Part shown: one piece after another, positions 25,552-34,538 of the stretch
Numbering within the stretch: the first letter of the stretch is position 1
Layout: each line of letters begins with the position of its first letter
NCBI RefSeq assembly: GCF_001620365.2
Contig: NZ_LQMT02000040.1
Span: 19,928 to 83,927 of the forward strand
DNA from: Amycolatopsis keratiniphila subsp. keratiniphila
GTDB lineage: Bacteria; Actinomycetota; Actinomycetes; Mycobacteriales; Pseudonocardiaceae
Direction of reading: 5' to 3'
Length of the DNA stretch: 64,000 nucleotides
The notes under the pieces: model-generated
Database searches by the model: none
Seen by the model: only the letters and a program-made list of their open reading frames with translations
What the model was told of the DNA's origin: nothing
Made by a program: the position numbers and the translations under genes

Positions 25552-27894
25552 CTAAACGCGGACGATCTGCGTAGCGCCGAAGGTGTCCTTCACCGGCACC
25601 TCGAAGGTCTTCCGCCGCACGGTCACGCGCAGGACCTCCTGACGCTGCGTCGGATCCGAGACCGCCAGCTGCCAGCCGTTCCCCGTCCGGCCGAGCGCCA
25701 CCGAAGCCGGACCGGACACCGACACCTCGTCGACGGACCCGGCCTCGAAGAAGTTCGCCAGCAGGGTCGCGTCCCACAACCGGACGGCCTGCACGGTCGT
25801 GGTGTTGGACCGCACGCGCCACGACCAGGCCGAGGCGATCGTCTGCAGTACCGACGCGGTCGGCAGGACGGCGTACGCGTAGCTCGCGTTCGACGGCTTG
25901 GCCCCGTGCTCGATGACCAGCTTCTGGTACCGCCGGGTGTACGGCACCGTGGTGCCCTTGGTGTTGGCGCCTTTGTCGACGTCGCGCCAAGTCCCCGTCC
26001 GGTCCTCACGCAGCGCGGTGACCTCGGCGTCGTCGAGGAGGACGTAACCGCCGACCCGTTCGAGATGCAGCCATCGCTTGCGCCGCAAGGACTCCGAACC
26101 CTCGACGAGACGACCGTCGGCCAGAAGGACACCGGTGCCGTTCTCGCCGAGATTACGGTTCTCGATCGTGGTCCGGATCCGCTCGCCGGAGGTGTCGGTG
26201 ATCCCGGCACCGAGGCACAGCACACCGGACGGCGTGAAGAACCACGACTTCTTCGCGGTCAGCGTGCCGTCCTGCGAGACGAAGTCGAGGGCGTGCGCGC
26301 CGTGTCGCGCGTCCCAGCGGACACCGCCGCAGTGATCCTTGCCGGTCAGCGGGACCGACTCGAGTTTCGGGGTCGGACCGCTCTTGGTGGTCGTACCCGG
26401 CAGCAGCAGTGGGTCGACCGTCGGCCAGTAGGCGTCGGTGAAGTGCCCCTTCGCCTTGGGCAGGAACAGATACAGCGAACCGTCGCCGACGTACCAGCCG
26501 TGCAGGTTCATCGAGTTGATCGACTCGTACCGCGAGATCCGCGTCGAGGCGACGCCGAGCGAGGCCGACCAGCCTTCGGTGATGTGCACCATCCGGTCCT
26601 GCTGGCCGAACACGCGATGCGTCGCGACCGTCCGCGTCGCCCGCACCTTGGTCGCCAGCAATTCCTGCGCGAACTCGATACCGGGGATGCCGACGAGATC
26701 CGGCCCCGGCGCGAACCGTTCGGGATCGGGGATCTCGAGGTACGGTGCGAAAGTGTCCTCGGTGATCCACTTCGCGGCGAGACCGCCGAGCTCCTCCTTG
26801 CGTTTCCCGCTCGCCGACCGGGCCAGCAGGACCACCGCACCGGTGAGCTGGTGCCCGATGTCGTGCGCGGATTCCCCTTGCCGGGAAAGGAACCGGCCGC
26901 GGACCGACTCCATCAGCGCGCCCGCGTACACGAACGGCGCGAACGTGTCGGAGACCAGCGCGTACGCCGCGTCGCGGACGTCGGCGGGCAGTTCGAACTC
27001 CGTGCCCTTGGTGACGTGGATGGCGGACGCGACGGCGGTGAGCAGGATGATCCCGTAGTGCCCGGGATACGGCACCGAATCGTGCTGCAGGAACGAGCCG
27101 TCGGTGTGGAAACCGTCACCGGCGGAGCGGTGGAGCTTGGCGATGACACTCGCCGCTCCCCCGCCTTCGACGTCGGTGAACGCGCCGACACCGCGTTCGA
27201 TCCGCCCGGCGTCGCCCAGCATCGCGCCGGAGACGATGGAGATCGTCGACTTGTCCGCGCGGTTGGCGCCGGTCTCGACGACGCTCGGATTGTTGGTGCG
27301 GCGGTTCGGGTCGCCGGAGAACTTCAGTACCGGCTTCAGATACTTGGCGAGCTCGTCCTGGGTGAGCTCGTCGGCGACCGTCGCGAGGATGTGCAGCAGG
27401 TAGAGCGGGATGCCGATCTCGTAGGTGTACCAGTTGCCGATCTCGGCGGTCTTCTCGCTGTACTGATCGCTGGTGTACAGCAGTTCCAGCGCGCCCTTGA
27501 TCCGGGCGAGCACCGCGGGGTCGCCCGCGAGCGCGCCGCCGGGAGTACCCCAGTTGACCGCGATCGCGCGGAGCCGGGCGTACATCGACGTCGTGAATTC
27601 GCTGCCGGGGCCGAGCGGCAGGTCCTTCCACAGTGGACCGTCGCCGACCGTCATGCTGTCGTGGTACGCCTTCGCGACCCTGTCGAGATTCGCCAGCGCG
27701 GCCGTGCGCTCCGCCGACGGCCGGTTGATACCGGTTTGCAGTTCGCGGTAGCCGGTCACGATGGACGACGAGCCCGGAGCCGCGGGCTGCGCGGACGAGG
27801 TGCCCGCGAGTGCTGATGTGAGCGCCACCGAAGCGGCCGCTGCCGCGCCTCCCCGCAAGGCCGTTCTCCTGTCGAAGCAACCGAATCCGGACAT
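25552..27894 (-). CDS. Tat-exported polysaccharide lyase family 8 (hyaluronate/chondroitin/xanthan lyase type)
   Basis: A 780-residue secreted lyase. The Tat signal carries RR at 9-10 (FDRRTALRGG). The alpha/alpha toroid holds the catalytic set of the family: Asn211 in ETGANR, His271 in DGSFLQHDS and Tyr280 in YPGHYG. The aromatic patch GNWYTYEIGIP is present and the C-terminal beta-sandwich domains follow. PL8 enzymes cleave uronate-containing polysaccharides by beta-elimination and release unsaturated uronic-acid ends; substrate within the family cannot be fixed. ATG 27894 follows GGGAGG. It lies beside, but is transcribed apart from, the aldarate operon, hinting that it feeds uronates to that pathway. 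Confidence 0.87.
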   Translation of the reverse strand: MSGFGCFDRRTALRGGAAAAASVALTSALAGTSSAQPAAPGSSSIVTGYRELQTGINRPSAERTAALANLDRVAKAYHDSMTVGDGPLWKDLPLGPGSEFTTSMYARLRAIAVNWGTPGGALAGDPAVLARIKGALELLYTSDQYSEKTAEIGNWYTYEIGIPLYLLHILATVADELTQDELAKYLKPVLKFSGDPNRRTNNPSVVETGANRADKSTISIVSGAMLGDAGRIERGVGAFTDVEGGGAASVIAKLHRSAGDGFHTDGSFLQHDSVPYPGHYGIILLTAVASAIHVTKGTEFELPADVRDAAYALVSDTFAPFVYAGALMESVRGRFLSRQGESAHDIGHQLTGAVVLLARSASGKRKEELGGLAAKWITEDTFAPYLEIPDPERFAPGPDLVGIPGIEFAQELLATKVRATRTVATHRVFGQQDRMVHITEGWSASLGVASTRISRYESINSMNLHGWYVGDGSLYLFLPKAKGHFTDAYWPTVDPLLLPGTTTKSGPTPKLESVPLTGKDHCGGVRWDARHGAHALDFVSQDGTLTAKKSWFFTPSGVLCLGAGITDTSGERIRTTIENRNLGENGTGVLLADGRLVEGSESLRRKRWLHLERVGGYVLLDDAEVTALREDRTGTWRDVDKGANTKGTTVPYTRRYQKLVIEHGAKPSNASYAYAVLPTASVLQTIASAWSWRVRSNTTTVQAVRLWDATLLANFFEAGSVDEVSVSGPASVALGRTGNGWQLAVSDPTQRQEVLRVTVRRKTFEVPVKDTFGATQIVRV

Positions 27895-27952
27895 GACAGT
27901 GCCTCCCAAAAGGGGTCAGAGACGGATCAAGGGCGGCGGCGGGTGCTGGGGT

Positions 27953-27998
27953 CTCGTGAGTGATTTGGGTCGTTAGAACGACCCAAATCACTCACGAG
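27953..27998. terminator. Perfect 22-bp palindrome after the aldarate operon
   Basis: Bases 27953-27974 are the exact reverse complement of 27977-27998 with a two-base centre (AG). The element starts 4 bases beyond the aldehyde dehydrogenase stop codon (minus strand) and lies 59 bases upstream of the PL8 start. It most likely ends the five-gene operon. Confidence 0.75.
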
Positions 27999-28001
27999 CT
28001 T

Positions 28002-29459
28002 TTAGCGCTTCCCGTCGGTCCTGCGAGGCAGGTCCCACGGGTTGTTCTCCTGCAACGGTTCCGGCAGCAGCGCGTCGGGGAAGCCCTGCCAGGCGATCGG
28101 TCGCAGGAACCGCTCGATCGCGGCGGTGCCGACCGAGGTACTGGTCGGCGCGGTGGTCGCCGGGTAGGGACCACCGTGTTCCTGTGCCCAGGTGACGGTG
28201 ACGCCGGTCGGCCAGTCGTTCCACAGCAGACGGCCGGCGACCCGGGTCAGGGACGGGAGGACCTGGCGGATCCAGTCCACATCGGACTCTTCGCCCTGGA
28301 TGGTCGCGGTGAGCCCCGGTTCCATCACGCCGAGCAGGCTGATCAGCTCGGCCTGATCGGTGTAGGTGACGATCAGCGACGCCGGGCCGAAGCACTCCTC
28401 GCGGACGGTGTCGGCGTCGGCGAGGAACGCTTTGGCGGTGGTGGCGAGCAGCGTCGCGCCGTGCGAAATCCCCTCCGCGCCACCGGATTCCGACAGCACC
28501 TCGACGCCGTCGACCTCGCTGAGCTTCGCCAATCCGTCGGCGAAACCCGCCGCGATGCGCTCGTTGAGCATCGGCTGCGCCGGGATCGCCGCGACGGCCT
28601 CGCGGAGCGTGTCTTCGAGGCCGTGGCCCTCGGGCAGGAACAGCAGCCCCGGCTTGGTGCAGAACTGCCCGGCACCGAGGGTGAACGAACCCGCGTAGCC
28701 CTTGGCGATCGCCTCACCGCGCGCGTCGATCGCGGCCCGCGTGACGACGACCGGGTTGACGCTGCCGAGTTCGCCGTAGAACGGGATCGGCGACGGCCGC
28801 GAGCTCGCGATATCGAACAGCGCGCGCCCGCCCGGCACGGAACCGGTGAACGACGCCGCCTGGATCCGCGGGTCCTTCAGCGCCGTGACGCCGTTCTGCT
28901 GGCCGTGGATGACCGCGAAGATCCCTTCCGGAGCACCGGCCTCGACCAGCGCGTCACGCAGGACCTCGCCGGTGCGGGCGGACAGCTCCGGATGCCCCGA
29001 GTGTGCCTTGAGCACGACCGGACAGCCCGCGGCCAGTGCCGACGCGGTGTCGCCGCCCGCGACGCTGAACGCGAACGGGAAGTTGCTGGCGGCGAACACC
29101 AGCACCGGCCCGATCGGGGTGAGCAGCCGCCGGATGTCCGGCCTCGGCCCCATCGGCCACGCGGCGTCCGCGTGGTCGACGGTGGCGCCGAGGAACTCGC
29201 CGTCCGCCAGCACCTCGCCGAACAGGCGCAGCTGGAACGTCGTGCGCTTCAGCTCGCCCTGCAGCCGCGGCGCGGCCGGGAGGTGCGTCTCCTGGTTGGC
29301 CAGCGAGATCAGCTCTTCGGCCGCCGCGTCGAGGGCGTCCGCTGCCGCGTTCAGCCATCCGGCGCGCTGGGCTGGGGTCGCGGCCGCCGTCGTGCCTGCC
29401 GCATCGGCGGCGGCCGCGAGGATCTGTTCGAGCGTGGCGGGATCCGTTGCCTGGCTCAT
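28002..29459 (-). CDS. Alpha-ketoglutaric semialdehyde dehydrogenase (2,5-dioxovalerate dehydrogenase)
   Basis: A 485-residue NAD(P)-dependent aldehyde dehydrogenase with Cys267 in GAGQFCTKPG as nucleophile, Glu230 in PFYGELGS as base, the cofactor strand FAASNFPFAFS and the FTGSVPGG turn. The sequence pattern and the neighbouring kdgD and gudD place it in the clade that oxidises 2,5-dioxopentanoate to 2-oxoglutarate, the last step of aldarate breakdown. ATG 29459 follows AGGAGA. It is the last gene of the operon and is followed by a palindromic terminator. Confidence 0.88.
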   Translation of the reverse strand: MSQATDPATLEQILAAAADAAGTTAAATPAQRAGWLNAAADALDAAAEELISLANQETHLPAAPRLQGELKRTTFQLRLFGEVLADGEFLGATVDHADAAWPMGPRPDIRRLLTPIGPVLVFAASNFPFAFSVAGGDTASALAAGCPVVLKAHSGHPELSARTGEVLRDALVEAGAPEGIFAVIHGQQNGVTALKDPRIQAASFTGSVPGGRALFDIASSRPSPIPFYGELGSVNPVVVTRAAIDARGEAIAKGYAGSFTLGAGQFCTKPGLLFLPEGHGLEDTLREAVAAIPAQPMLNERIAAGFADGLAKLSEVDGVEVLSESGGAEGISHGATLLATTAKAFLADADTVREECFGPASLIVTYTDQAELISLLGVMEPGLTATIQGEESDVDWIRQVLPSLTRVAGRLLWNDWPTGVTVTWAQEHGGPYPATTAPTSTSVGTAAIERFLRPIAWQGFPDALLPEPLQENNPWDLPRRTDGKR

Positions 29460-29472
29460 TTTCTTGCGTCTC

Positions 29473-30618
29473 CTAGAGTTCTTGCGCGGCGCTGACGGCG
29501 GCGATGAGATCCGCCCAGCGCCCCGGGCCGGCGAGGCCGAGGTGGTACAGGTGCAGCTCGGTGGCGCCTGCCTTGCCGAGTTCGGTGGTGTAGGCCTCGA
29601 TGTCGGGCACCGGGCTCGCCGCCACCGCGGTGATGTAGCTGCCGACGGCGACCTTCTCCGGCAGTTTCGCCCGTGCCGCCTCGACGGCGCCGACGCTGGG
29701 ACGGCCGGGTGCCCAGTTCTGCAGCACCACCGCGTCGACGTCGTCCGGGGCCGACGGCGTCAGCCCCGGCAGCGCGCCGGTGACCCACGGGTCCATCGCG
29801 CCGTGCAGCACGATCCTGGGCCCGGACGGGATCTTCTCGAGCACCGCGCGCCGGAGGGCGTCGGTCGCGTTCTGGCGCGTGTCGAGCAGGACCTGCCGCA
29901 GCGTGGGCAGGATCTTGTCCTCGGTGGCACGCAGGTCACCGCTGTCGATCAGCCGCCGGACCTCGGCCCGCAGCTTGCCCAGCGCCTTCACCGGATCCTG
30001 CCCGGCCGCTGCCCAGGCGTCGAGACAGTCGTCGCAGCAGCAGATCGACAGCAGCCGGGCCACCGCGGGCGACCAGACGCCGTCGGTCTTCTCGTGCTGG
30101 TGCTGGTGCACGGCGCCGAGCGGTCCGCAGGCCTCGAGGATGACGGTGGCGAAGTCGAGCCCGGCGAGGCTCTCCGCCGTCACGTTCGCCGCGTACTCGC
30201 GGACCGCGGGCACGCCGGGGCACAGCGCCCACGGATACCGCTCACCGAAACAGTTGCGCACGGTGAAATCCGGGAATTCCGTGCCCAGCTGCGAGTTGTG
30301 CGTCAGCACGATCCACGCCGCGGCCGGGATCCCCGCCTCGGTCAGCGTCCGGACGGCGTCGCCCGCGCTGTCGCGGCTTTCCACCCAGTCCGGCTCGGCG
30401 GGCTTCAGCTCACCCCACGCCTCGTCGCGCACCGGCCGGTACAGCGCCGCGTGGCGCGCGACGACCGAGGTGCGCTCGGGCGACCAGGGCGTCGCCGCGC
30501 GGGCGCTGTGGTACGACACGGCGACGGCGACCTCGTCGACGCCGAGTTCCCGTACGCGCTCGACGAAGCCGGGATCGTCGACGACGTCCCAGGGGTAGGC
30601 GTATCCGGTGACCTTCAC
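29473..30618 (-). CDS. Unrecognised barrel-like protein in the aldarate operon
   Basis: A 381-residue protein I cannot assign to an activity. It opens MKVTGYAYPWDVVDDPGFVERVRELGVDEVAVAVSYHSAR, then shows barrel-like strand-helix repeats, YPWALCPGVPAVREYAANV, an acidic strand end VILEACG followed by HQHQHEK, and a Cys cluster ICCCDDCLDAW. Cysteine clusters of that spacing occur in glycosidase-like TIM barrels, where they bind zinc or structure a loop, so a sugar-acid hydrolase, lactonase or epimerase role is inferred. The GTG start lies 4 bases after the gudD stop, so it is translated with the operon. No signal peptide. Confidence 0.6.
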   Translation of the reverse strand: MKVTGYAYPWDVVDDPGFVERVRELGVDEVAVAVSYHSARAATPWSPERTSVVARHAALYRPVRDEAWGELKPAEPDWVESRDSAGDAVRTLTEAGIPAAAWIVLTHNSQLGTEFPDFTVRNCFGERYPWALCPGVPAVREYAANVTAESLAGLDFATVILEACGPLGAVHQHQHEKTDGVWSPAVARLLSICCCDDCLDAWAAAGQDPVKALGKLRAEVRRLIDSGDLRATEDKILPTLRQVLLDTRQNATDALRRAVLEKIPSGPRIVLHGAMDPWVTGALPGLTPSAPDDVDAVVLQNWAPGRPSVGAVEAARAKLPEKVAVGSYITAVAASPVPDIEAYTTELGKAGATELHLYHLGLAGPGRWADLIAAVSAAQEL

Positions 30619-30622
30619 CCTG

Positions 30623-31879
30623 TCACCACCGTGCCGTGTTCGGTTCGAAGCTTCCCACGAACTTCCGCATATAGGTCACGTCATCCCGTTTGGTCTGTCC
30701 ACTTCGGACATAGTCTTCATGGGCCCGTGCCAGCGCGTCGGGGTCGAGTTCGACCCCCAGCCCCGGCTTGTCGGGCACCGCGACCGCACCGTCGGCGAAC
30801 TCCAGCGCACCCGGGGCGATGACGTCGGCCGTCTTCCACGGCCAGTGGGTGTCGCAGGCGTAGGTCAGGTGCGGCGTCGCCGCGGCCACGTGCACCATAG
30901 CGGCCAGACTGATCCCGAGATGACTGTTCGAATGCATGGAAAGACCCACGTCGAAGCATTCCGCCGTGGTGGAGAGGGCCTGGGTGTCCCGCAGACCACC
31001 CCAGTAATGATGGTCCGAAAGTACGACCCCGACCGCTCGCTGCCGGAAGGCGGGCTCGATGTCCGCGAAGCGCACGACGCACATGTTCGTGGCCAGCGGC
31101 ATGTTCGCCTTCTCCGCGACCCGCGCCATGCCCTCGATACCCGGTGTCGGGTCTTCGAGGTATTCAAGGACCCCGTCGAGTTCTTCGGCGACCCGGATCC
31201 CGGTCTCGACGGTCCACGCCGCGTTCGGGTCGATGCGGAGCGGGTGGTCCGGGAAGGCGTCCGCGAGCGCGCGGATCCCGTCCATCTCCTGGTCGGGGTC
31301 GAAAGCCCCGCCCTTGAGCTTGATGGAGCCGAAGCCGTACTCCTCCACCATGCGGCGTGCCTCGCCGACGAGCGCGTCCGGCGTGGTCACCTCGCCCCAC
31401 GAGTCCTCCTCGGCGCCGAGGTGGGCACCGAACTTGTAGAACAGGTAGGCGGAGAAGTCGACCTTGTCGCGCGCCTTGCCACCGAGCAGGTCCACGACCG
31501 GCCTGCCGAGGTAGTGGCCCTGCGCGTCGAGCGCCGCCACCTCGAACAGCGAGTACACGCTGGCCACGGTCTTGCTGACGGAGAAGCCGCCGGTCAGCCC
31601 GTGCGCGTCGGCGAAGACGACCTCGCCCAGCGTGGTGGCGACCTTCCGGCGGAGACCGGGCAGGTCGAACACGTCGTGCCCCTTGAGTTCCGGGAGCACC
31701 TTCCTGACCTGGTCGAGGAAGGCGAGGTCACCGTAGGACTCACCGAGGCCGACCACGCCGTCCTCGCAGATCAGCTGGACGACACCGCGCAGCGCGAACG
31801 GCTCGTGCACGCCCATCGCGTTGAGCAGCGGAGGGTCGGCGAACGCGACCGGGGTCAGGACGACGTCGAGAACCTTCAT
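30623..31879 (-). CDS. gudD: Glucarate dehydratase (enolase superfamily)
   Basis: A 418-residue enolase-superfamily enzyme. The KxK base pair is in SIKLKGG (187-189), metal ligands are in LRIDPNAAW (Asp217) and LEDPTPG (Glu242), and the second base side carries SDHHYWGG with MHSNSHLG (His316), as in glucarate dehydratases. It removes water from D-glucarate (or galactarate by epimer tolerance) to 5-keto-4-deoxyglucarate, the substrate of the kdgD product encoded just upstream. Only 2 bases separate it from the kdgD stop. Confidence 0.92.
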   Translation of the reverse strand: MKVLDVVLTPVAFADPPLLNAMGVHEPFALRGVVQLICEDGVVGLGESYGDLAFLDQVRKVLPELKGHDVFDLPGLRRKVATTLGEVVFADAHGLTGGFSVSKTVASVYSLFEVAALDAQGHYLGRPVVDLLGGKARDKVDFSAYLFYKFGAHLGAEEDSWGEVTTPDALVGEARRMVEEYGFGSIKLKGGAFDPDQEMDGIRALADAFPDHPLRIDPNAAWTVETGIRVAEELDGVLEYLEDPTPGIEGMARVAEKANMPLATNMCVVRFADIEPAFRQRAVGVVLSDHHYWGGLRDTQALSTTAECFDVGLSMHSNSHLGISLAAMVHVAAATPHLTYACDTHWPWKTADVIAPGALEFADGAVAVPDKPGLGVELDPDALARAHEDYVRSGQTKRDDVTYMRKFVGSFEPNTARW

Positions 31880-31881
31880 CT

Positions 31882-32826
31882 TCAGGCACCGGCCTCGACG
31901 GACTTGAGGACGGCGAATCCGTCGTCGATGATCTTCTCCAGGCGGGCGATCTGGTCCGCGGTGGGCTCGACCAGCGGCGGCCGCACCGAGCCGACCTTGT
32001 CCCCGCGCAGCCGCGCCGCGGCCTTGACCAGCGACACGGCGAAGCCCTGCCCCTCATCCCGCAACGCGACCAGCGGAAGGTAGAACCCGGCGAGCAGCGC
32101 CTCCATGACGGCGTCGTCGTTCTCCGCGAGCGCGCGGTGGAACCGGGCCGCGATCTCGGGCGCGAAGCAGTGCACGGCCGAGGAGTACCGCGCCACGCCG
32201 ACCGCGGAGTAGGCGCGCGCGGAGACCTCCGCCGTCGGAAGACCGTTGAAGAACAGGAAATCCCGGGCCCGGTCGGTGCCGACGGAGCGGATCGTGGTGA
32301 TGATCCGGCTCATGAGTTCGACGTCGCCGAAGCCGTCCTTGATGCCGACCACCGACGGGATGCCGAGCAGTTCCACCGCCGAGTCCGGGGTGAACACGCC
32401 GGTGGACCGGTGGTAGACGATCACCGGGATCGAGGAATCCCCGACGGCGTACCGGACGTGGTCGACCAGCCCGGACGGCGGACCGGTGACCAGGTACGGC
32501 GGCAGGAGGAGGACGCCGTCCGCGCCGCCCGCCTCCGCCGCCGCGATCCCGGCACGGGCCGAGGCCGCACCGCCGCCGGCGCCGACCCAGACGGGCACGC
32601 GCCCGGCCACGACCTCACGAGCCTTACGCAGGATCGCTGCGTGCTCGTCCGGGGACAGCGAGCTGAATTCGCCCGTACCGCAGGCGACGAACAGCGCACC
32701 GGCTCCGGCGGCCACGTGGCTCTCGACGGTTTCCGCGAACGCGTCGAGGTTGAGTTCCAGCCCCTCGGTGAAGGGGGTCAGGGGGAACGCCAGTAGGCCG
32801 TCGAGTTCGATCTTGGGCTGTGCCAT
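31882..32826 (-). CDS. kdgD: 5-dehydro-4-deoxyglucarate dehydratase
   Basis: A 314-residue DHDPS-like TIM barrel. Lys163 in VGIKDG should form the Schiff base, Tyr138 in VIVYHRS is the family tyrosine, and CGTGEFSSL is the phosphate/carboxylate loop. The enzyme decarboxylates and dehydrates 5-keto-4-deoxyglucarate to 2,5-dioxopentanoate (ketoglutarate semialdehyde). It follows the transporter gene and precedes gudD, which fits a hexarate operon. Confidence 0.92.
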   Translation of the reverse strand: MAQPKIELDGLLAFPLTPFTEGLELNLDAFAETVESHVAAGAGALFVACGTGEFSSLSPDEHAAILRKAREVVAGRVPVWVGAGGGAASARAGIAAAEAGGADGVLLLPPYLVTGPPSGLVDHVRYAVGDSSIPVIVYHRSTGVFTPDSAVELLGIPSVVGIKDGFGDVELMSRIITTIRSVGTDRARDFLFFNGLPTAEVSARAYSAVGVARYSSAVHCFAPEIAARFHRALAENDDAVMEALLAGFYLPLVALRDEGQGFAVSLVKAAARLRGDKVGSVRPPLVEPTADQIARLEKIIDDGFAVLKSVEAGA

Positions 32827-32872
32827 GGATTTCTCTTTCGTTCTTTGTGGATGGTCCCGGGTACGGGCCCGG

Positions 32873-34384
32873 TCAGGCGGGCACGGTGGTGCCGTCCTGC
32901 GACTTGCGGGGTGTGACGTCGTCGTCGCGGTCGATCGTGTCGATGATCTCGTCGGTGGAGGCCTTGCGCTCGGGCATCAGGTAGCCGAGCCCGATGAACA
33001 AGCCCAGCGACACCAGGATCGGGGTGGACACGGTGACCGCGAGGGTGGCGTTGTAGCCGTAGTAGGCGATCGCGTAGGCGATGAGACCGCCCGCCCACGA
33101 GATCAGCGCCGCGCGGGAGCCGGAGCGGCGGAACGCGGGGAGCATGCCGAGCAGCAGCGGCACCGAGATCGGGCCCATCAGTGCCGCGACCCAGAGCACC
33201 ACGATCCCGAGCACACCGCCGAGTTTCTCGGCCTGCGTGGCCACCGCCATGGTGGCGGCGACGAACAGCACGGTGGAGACACGGGCGGCGAGCAGCCCCT
33301 GCGACTCGGTGAAGTTCCTGGCCTTCTTCCACAGCACGGGCAGCATGTCGCGGGTGATGACCGCGGAGATCGCGTTGGCGTCCGAGGAGACCATCGCCAT
33401 GGTGTGCGAGAAGATCCCGGCCAGCACCAGCCCGACCAGACCCGGCGGGAGGAAGGTCGTGGTCATGATCGCGTACGCGTTGTTGGGGTTGTCGATGTCC
33501 GGGATCAGCAGCGGGGCGGCGAACATCGGGAACATCATCACCAGCGGCCACACCAGGTACAGGATCGAGGAGAGCCGCGCGCCGCGACGGGCCTCGTAGG
33601 TGTTCGGCGCGGCCATGTAGCGCTGCGCCAGATTCCACATACCGCCGTTGTACTCCAGCGTCTTCACCAGCACGTAGACGAGCAACACGATGGTGGTGAA
33701 CTTCGACGTCGTCGGGTTCAGGTGGGCGGGCGGGAGGTCACCCCATACGGTCCACAGCCCGGAAACGCCGCCGAGCTTGTCCAGCACCACCCACAGCATC
33801 ACGATCGCCGCGATGGCCTGGATGACGAACTGGCCGAAGTCGGTGAGCGCGTCGGCCCAGAGACCGCCGACGGTGCAGTAGATCAGCGTGATCGTGCCGG
33901 TGATGATGATGCCCCAGGTGTAGGGCACGCCCGCGAAGACGTTGAGGATCGTCGCGACCGCGAACCACTTGGCCGCGATGTCGAAGATCTTCAGGAGGCT
34001 GCCGCTCCAGGCCAGCGCCTGCTGGGTGGGCACATTGAAGCGCTTCGCCAGGTACTCGAGCGGCGAGGCGACACCGAGCTTCGAACGCAGGCGGTTCCAC
34101 CGTGAGGCGAACAGCCAGCTGCCGATGCCGACACCGATGCCGATGCTGGCCATGCCCCAGAAGTAGACGGTGATGCCGTCCGTGTACGCGACGCCCGCGT
34201 ACGCGACGAAGAGCACGGCGCTGTAGCCGGACATGTGGTGGGAGATACCGGCCAGCCACCACGGCATCTTGCCGCCTGCCGTGAAGAAGTCACTGACCGT
34301 GTTGACCCGGCTGTGCGACCACAAGCCGATCACCACCATCAGGACGAAGTACGCGGACACCATGATCCAGTCCAGTAAATGCAC
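32873..34384 (-). CDS. Sodium:solute symporter (SSS family), probably for hexuronate or aldarate
   Basis: A 503-residue protein with about 13 membrane helices and SSS-family features (DFFTAGGKMPWWLAGISHHMSGYSA, then GGLWADALTDFGQFVIQ). It would import an organic solute with sodium. GTG 34384 has AAGGAG seven bases upstream, which beats longer upstream starts. It is the first gene of the aldarate operon and is divergent from the IclR gene, with two operator-like repeats between them. The substrate is inferred from the operon. Confidence 0.88.
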   Translation of the reverse strand: MHLLDWIMVSAYFVLMVVIGLWSHSRVNTVSDFFTAGGKMPWWLAGISHHMSGYSAVLFVAYAGVAYTDGITVYFWGMASIGIGVGIGSWLFASRWNRLRSKLGVASPLEYLAKRFNVPTQQALAWSGSLLKIFDIAAKWFAVATILNVFAGVPYTWGIIITGTITLIYCTVGGLWADALTDFGQFVIQAIAAIVMLWVVLDKLGGVSGLWTVWGDLPPAHLNPTTSKFTTIVLLVYVLVKTLEYNGGMWNLAQRYMAAPNTYEARRGARLSSILYLVWPLVMMFPMFAAPLLIPDIDNPNNAYAIMTTTFLPPGLVGLVLAGIFSHTMAMVSSDANAISAVITRDMLPVLWKKARNFTESQGLLAARVSTVLFVAATMAVATQAEKLGGVLGIVVLWVAALMGPISVPLLLGMLPAFRRSGSRAALISWAGGLIAYAIAYYGYNATLAVTVSTPILVSLGLFIGLGYLMPERKASTDEIIDTIDRDDDVTPRKSQDGTTVPA

Positions 34385-34425
34385 CGCTGACTCCTTTCCG
34401 CGTTCACGAAGGCCCAGCCCGACCT

Positions 34426-34478
34426 GTTCACATCCATGAACGGAGTCTGTTATAGTGATTATGTTCATCCATAAGAAC
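34426..34478. promoter_or_regulatory. Two IclR-type operator candidates
   Basis: Two 16-base sites with the form GTTC-N8-GAAC lie in the divergent region: GTTCACATCCATGAAC at 34426-34441 and GTTCATCCATAAGAAC at 34463-34478, with centres 37 bases apart. A TATAGT box (34451-34456) sits between them. Sites are placed to control both the transporter operon and the IclR-udh pair. Confidence 0.65.
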
Positions 34479-34538
34479 GCTGTTCGGGACGCTAATATGG
34501 CCGGAGTCACAAGTCAACGGCCGGATGGAGGAGCGCGG

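Noticed and set aside
25296..25574. Two small plus-strand frames between the epoxide hydrolase and PL8 genes
   Set aside because: They are made of the palindromic stems and lack ribosome sites and protein-like composition.
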